DNA from: Kineosporia babensis
GTDB lineage: Bacteria > Actinomycetota > Actinomycetes > Actinomycetales > Kineosporiaceae
Assembly (NCBI RefSeq): GCF_021129305.1
Contig: NZ_JAJOMB010000013.1
Coordinates: 62,001 to 126,000, forward strand
Reading direction: 5' to 3'
DNA length: 64,000 nucleotides
How positions within the stretch are numbered: the stretch's first letter is position 1; each line of letters opens with the position of its first letter. A model generated the notes under the pieces. The model was not told where the DNA came from and searched no databases. It saw only the letters and a program-made list of their open reading frames with translations. Below are positions 61,586 through 64,000 of this stretch, piece after piece. The translations under genes were made by a program, and so were the position numbers.

Positions 61586-62404
61586 GTGACTGCCAACAGC
61601 GACGCCCTCGTCGACACGACCGCGGAGGACGCCGTAGCGGCCAACGAAGCCGCCTTGCGGGCGCTCTGGGAGAAGTTCAAGCTCACGGGTGACCAGACCA
61701 CCCGTGAGCGGCTGATCCTGCACTACTCACCCCTGGTCAAGTACGTGGCCGGCCGGGTCGGGGTGGGCCTGCCGCCGAACATCGAGCAGGCCGACCTGGT
61801 GTCCTACGGGATCTTCGGCCTGATCGACGCGATCGAGAAGTTCGACATCGACCGGGCGATCAAGTTCGAGACGTACGCGATCTCCCGGATCCGCGGCGCG
61901 ATCATCGACGAGCTGCGCGCGATCGACTGGATCCCGCGTTCGGTCCGCTACAAGGCCCGCGAGGTGGAGCGCGCCTACGCGGCGCTGGAGGGCGAGCTGC
62001 ACCGCACCCCGACCGAGCCCGAGGTGGCCGAGCGGCTGGGGATGACCCTGGAGGAGCTGCATGCGGTGTTCTCCCAGGTCTCGTACGTGAATGTGGTTGC
62101 CCTGGACGAACTGCTCACGGTCGGCGGGGAGAAGGGCGACAAGCTCTCGCTGGTCGACACCCTCGAGGACACCAAGGCCGAGGACCCGGTGCAGGCGTTC
62201 GAGAGCGAGGAGACCAAGTTCATGCTCTCGCGTGCGATCAACCAGCTGCCCGAGCGGGAGAAGATCGTCGTCACCCTCTACTACTACGAGGGCCTCACGC
62301 TGGCCGAGATCGGCCGGGTGCTGGGTGTGACCGAGTCACGGATCTGCCAGATGCACACCAAGGCCGTGCTGCAGCTGCGCGGGAAGCTCGCCGAGGTCAG
62401 CTAG
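61586..62404 (+). CDS. whiG: RNA polymerase sigma factor, WhiG/FliA type
   Basis: 272 residues. Sigma-70 group 3 regions are clear: [20 protein letters not shown], then [24 protein letters not shown] (region 2), [19 protein letters not shown] (region 3) and [20 protein letters not shown] (region 4). WhiG directs sporulation of aerial hyphae in streptomycetes; FliA directs flagellar genes. Which applies cannot be decided here, and no flagellar gene is nearby. GTG start after GGGAGGGA. Confidence 0.92.
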   Translation: MTANSDALVDTTAEDAVAANEAALRALWEKFKLTGDQTTRERLILHYSPLVKYVAGRVGVGLPPNIEQADLVSYGIFGLIDAIEKFDIDRAIKFETYAISRIRGAIIDELRAIDWIPRSVRYKAREVERAYAALEGELHRTPTEPEVAERLGMTLEELHAVFSQVSYVNVVALDELLTVGGEKGDKLSLVDTLEDTKAEDPVQAFESEETKFMLSRAINQLPEREKIVVTLYYYEGLTLAEIGRVLGVTESRICQMHTKAVLQLRGKLAEVS

Positions 62405-62429
62405 ACCTCAGGCGTCGGGCTGCTGCGAG

Positions 62430-62466
62430 TTGTCCACAGGTAGGCAGGAACGCCGGTTTATCCACA
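62430..62466 (+). promoter_or_regulatory. Two DnaA boxes (TTGTCCACA, TTATCCACA)
   Basis: Exact 9-mers at 62430-62438 and 62458-62466, same strand, starts 28 bp apart, in the spacer between the sigma gene and the M23 gene. TTATCCACA is the classical high-affinity box. The spacer shows no dnaA or dnaN gene and no AT-rich region, so it is not the origin. Confidence 0.55.
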
Positions 62467-62517
62467 GTTCGCTCGCCGGGCTGTCGCTCGGCCCTGGCCT
62501 CCCGGCAGCCTGGAGCA

Positions 62518-63066
62518 GTGACTTCACTGATCCTGATTCTTGCCGCAGTACTTGGTTTTTCGCCGGGCTTTCCAATTGAGGACGATCGCCCGTCCGCCTC
62601 GGTCTCTCAGTGGCGGTGGCCGCTCAGCCCTCGGCCGACGGTCGAGCGGGTCTTCGTCCTCGGGCCGCATCCCTGGTCGCCCGGGCATCGAGGGGTGGAT
62701 CTGGCCGGGGCCCGGGGGCAACCGGTCGTGGCGCCGGCTGAGGGCACGGTCAGCTTCGCCGGGGTGGTCGCCGGGATGCCGGTGGTCAGCATCGACCACG
62801 GTGACGGCCTGGTCAGCAGCTTCGAGCCGGTGCGCACCCGGGTGCACCGTGGGCAGGCGGTCCTGGGCGGTGCGGTGCTGGGGGAGCTGGTCGGCTTCGG
62901 GCCAGGTAGTCACTGCCTGCCGGTGGTCTGCCTGCACTGGGGCACCCGGCGGGAGGGGGTCTACATCGATCCGCTGGAACTCGTCGGCGCCGAGCCCGGT
63001 CCGGCCGTGTTGCTTCCGCACCGGCCCTTGCCCTGGTTCCGGGCCGGGACAGGTTCGTTCTGGTGA
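62518..63066 (+). CDS. M23-family (LytM-like) secreted protein, degenerate active site
   Basis: 182 residues with an N-terminal hydrophobic export signal (SLILILAAVLGFSPG). The M23 core has HRGVDLAGARGQPVVAPAEG (metal-binding HxxxD) and VVCLHWGTRREGVYIDPL. The usual HxH is CLH, and the Y-x-H stretch after HGDGL reads SFEPV, so both catalytic histidines appear missing while the three metal ligands remain. Homologues sit near rpsB in actinobacteria with the same changes. It may regulate amidases rather than cut peptidoglycan. Confidence 0.85.
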   Translation: MTSLILILAAVLGFSPGFPIEDDRPSASVSQWRWPLSPRPTVERVFVLGPHPWSPGHRGVDLAGARGQPVVAPAEGTVSFAGVVAGMPVVSIDHGDGLVSSFEPVRTRVHRGQAVLGGAVLGELVGFGPGSHCLPVVCLHWGTRREGVYIDPLELVGAEPGPAVLLPHRPLPWFRAGTGSFW

Positions 63067-63095
63067 CCAGCGTGCTCATAGCCCAAACGTCTGAG

Positions 63096-64000
63096 CTAGC
63101 CGCGGATCCGGGCCAGACGCTCGGCCGCCTCGGCAATCACCTCGGTGCGCTTGCAGCAGGCGAAGCGCACCAGCGAGCTCGGCTGCGACGGATCCTCGGC
63201 GAACGCCTGCACCGGCACGGCCACCACCCCGGCCAGTCCGGGCAGGTCGTTGCACAGCGCGGCACCGTCGGTGTAGCCCAGCGGAGCTGCATCGGCGATC
63301 ACGAAATAGGTTCCGTCGCTGGGGCGTACGTCGAAATCCGCTGCGGCCAGCCCTTCGGTGAGCATCGCGCTGCGCCGGGCCAGGTCACTGCCGATCGCCC
63401 GGATCTCCTCGTCCGGCAGAGCCAGGCCCTGGGCCACCGCCGGCTGGAACGGGCTGCCGTTCACGTAGGTCAGGAACTGCTTCACCGCCGTCACCGCGTC
63501 GACGATCTCCGGCCGGGCGTGCAGCCAGCCGATCTTCCACCCGGTCACCGAGAACGTCTTGCCGGCCGAGGAGATCGTCACCGTCCGCTCGGCCATGCCC
63601 GGCAGCGTCGCGATCGGAACGTGCTGGTTGCGGTCCCCGTCGGTGAAGGCCAGGTGCTCGTACACCTCGTCGGCCACCACGATCAGGTCGCGCTCGCGGG
63701 CGATCGCCGCGACCGCCTCCAGCTCGGTCCGCTCCAGCACCCGCCCGGTCGGGTTGTGCGGCGTGTTCAGCAGGATCAGCCGGGTCCGGTCGGTCACCGC
63801 CTCGGCCAGAGCCTCGGCCCGCAGCCGGTACTCGGGCCATTCCAGCTTCACCGTGCGCCGCACCGCGCCGGCGATCTCGATCGCGGCCGAGTACGAGTCG
63901 TAGATCGGCTCCAGCACCACCACTTCGTCGCCCGGCTCGGTCAGCGCGACGATGCTGGCGGTGAGCGCCTCGGTGGCCCCGGCCGTGACCAGCACCTCGG
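63096..64000 (-). CDS. Class I/II pyridoxal-phosphate aminotransferase (start outside window)
   Basis: 302 codons visible; the frame is open to the window end. TAGATEALTASIVALTEPGD, LILLNTPHNPTGRVL, VADEVYEHLAF, the lysine box SSAGKTFSVTGWKIGW, and RFACCKRTEV with the carboxylate-binding Arg are typical of the kynurenine/methionine aminotransferase or DapC-like subgroup. The substrate cannot be fixed by eye. The start lies beyond base 64000. Confidence 0.9.
   Translation of the reverse strand, partial: EVLVTAGATEALTASIVALTEPGDEVVVLEPIYDSYSAAIEIAGAVRRTVKLEWPEYRLRAEALAEAVTDRTRLILLNTPHNPTGRVLERTELEAVAAIARERDLIVVADEVYEHLAFTDGDRNQHVPIATLPGMAERTVTISSAGKTFSVTGWKIGWLHARPEIVDAVTAVKQFLTYVNGSPFQPAVAQGLALPDEEIRAIGSDLARRSAMLTEGLAAADFDVRPSDGTYFVIADAAPLGYTDGAALCNDLPGLAGVVAVPVQAFAEDPSQPSSLVRFACCKRTEVIAEAAERLARIRG

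Noticed and set aside
62405-62517. A replication origin at the paired DnaA boxes.
   Set aside because: Only two boxes, no AT-rich unwinding region and no dnaA, dnaN or rnpA gene nearby.

Overview
This window comes from a high-GC Gram-positive bacterium (Actinomycetota). Third codon positions are mostly G or C, GTG starts are common, and many coding sequences overlap by ATGA or GTGA. The order of core genes is the actinobacterial one: gpsA-ddl-thiL-rpmB-recG-rsmD-coaD-DUF177-rpmF-rnc-mutM-smc-ftsY-amt-glnK-glnD-ffh-rpsP-rimM-trmD-rplS-lepB-rnhB-DUF2469-yraN-yifB-dprA-xer-sigma. A WhiG/FliA-type sigma factor and a cysteine-free ribosomal protein L32 narrow this to a filamentous or motile actinomycete, perhaps near Kineosporiales or Micrococcales. 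That placement is an inference and was not tested.

Layout. 1-5.3 kb: end of gpsA, a Cys/Met-metabolism PLP enzyme, D-Ala-D-Ala ligase, a DUF3515 lipoprotein, a stand-alone Lrp/AsnC sensor domain, thiL and rpmB. 5.6-15.3 kb: DAK2 (FakA-like) protein, recG, rsmD, coaD, a DivIVA/AtpF-like coiled-coil protein, DUF177, rpmF, rnc and mutM. 15.3-23.3 kb is more accessory: a TetR regulator divergent from a three-gene pyruvate dehydrogenase operon (E1 alpha, E1 beta, E2), an orphan winged-helix protein, a sulfotransferase, an FUSC-type membrane protein and a beta-propeller glycosidase-like protein. 23.5-32.5 kb: smc, a 1013-residue membrane-anchored low-complexity protein, and ftsY. 32.8-41.9 kb: an exported TIM-barrel-like protein, the nitrogen cluster amt-glnK-glnD with GlnR-type boxes upstream, three small envelope genes, and ffh. 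42.2-51.6 kb: an amidohydrolase, the rpsP-khpA-rimM-trmD-rplS cluster, three tandem signal peptidases, rnhB, a crcB pair and DUF2469. 51.9-64 kb: a four-gene ABC-2 exporter operon, yraN-yifB-dprA, hemC, a Xer recombinase, the sigma factor, a degenerate M23 protein and a partial aminotransferase.

Functionally the window is mainly housekeeping: ribosome and tRNA maturation, the SRP route (ffh, ftsY, signal peptidases), chromosome organisation and repair (smc, recG, rnhB, mutM, dprA, xer), nitrogen sensing (amt/glnK/glnD) and pyruvate oxidation. No tRNA, rRNA, CRISPR array, prophage or complete insertion sequence was found.

The least explained material is in the gaps and inserts: (i) two copies of a hairpin element of about 165 bp with CTAG-type flanks, conserved loops and compensatory stem changes; (ii) a 35-nt GTGTAC-ended repeat present three times; (iii) three 64-bp tandem units behind ftsY; (iv) a 34-bp perfect palindrome inside rimM; (v) the smc-ftsY low-complexity protein with about 14 copies of a D-E-T-V-V-M-x-P-V motif; (vi) tandem dyad operators at the tetR/pdh promoter and upstream of coaD; (vii) a DUF177 gene that seems to start with ATT; and (viii) family-atypical disordered inserts in the DAK2 protein, TrmD and DprA.
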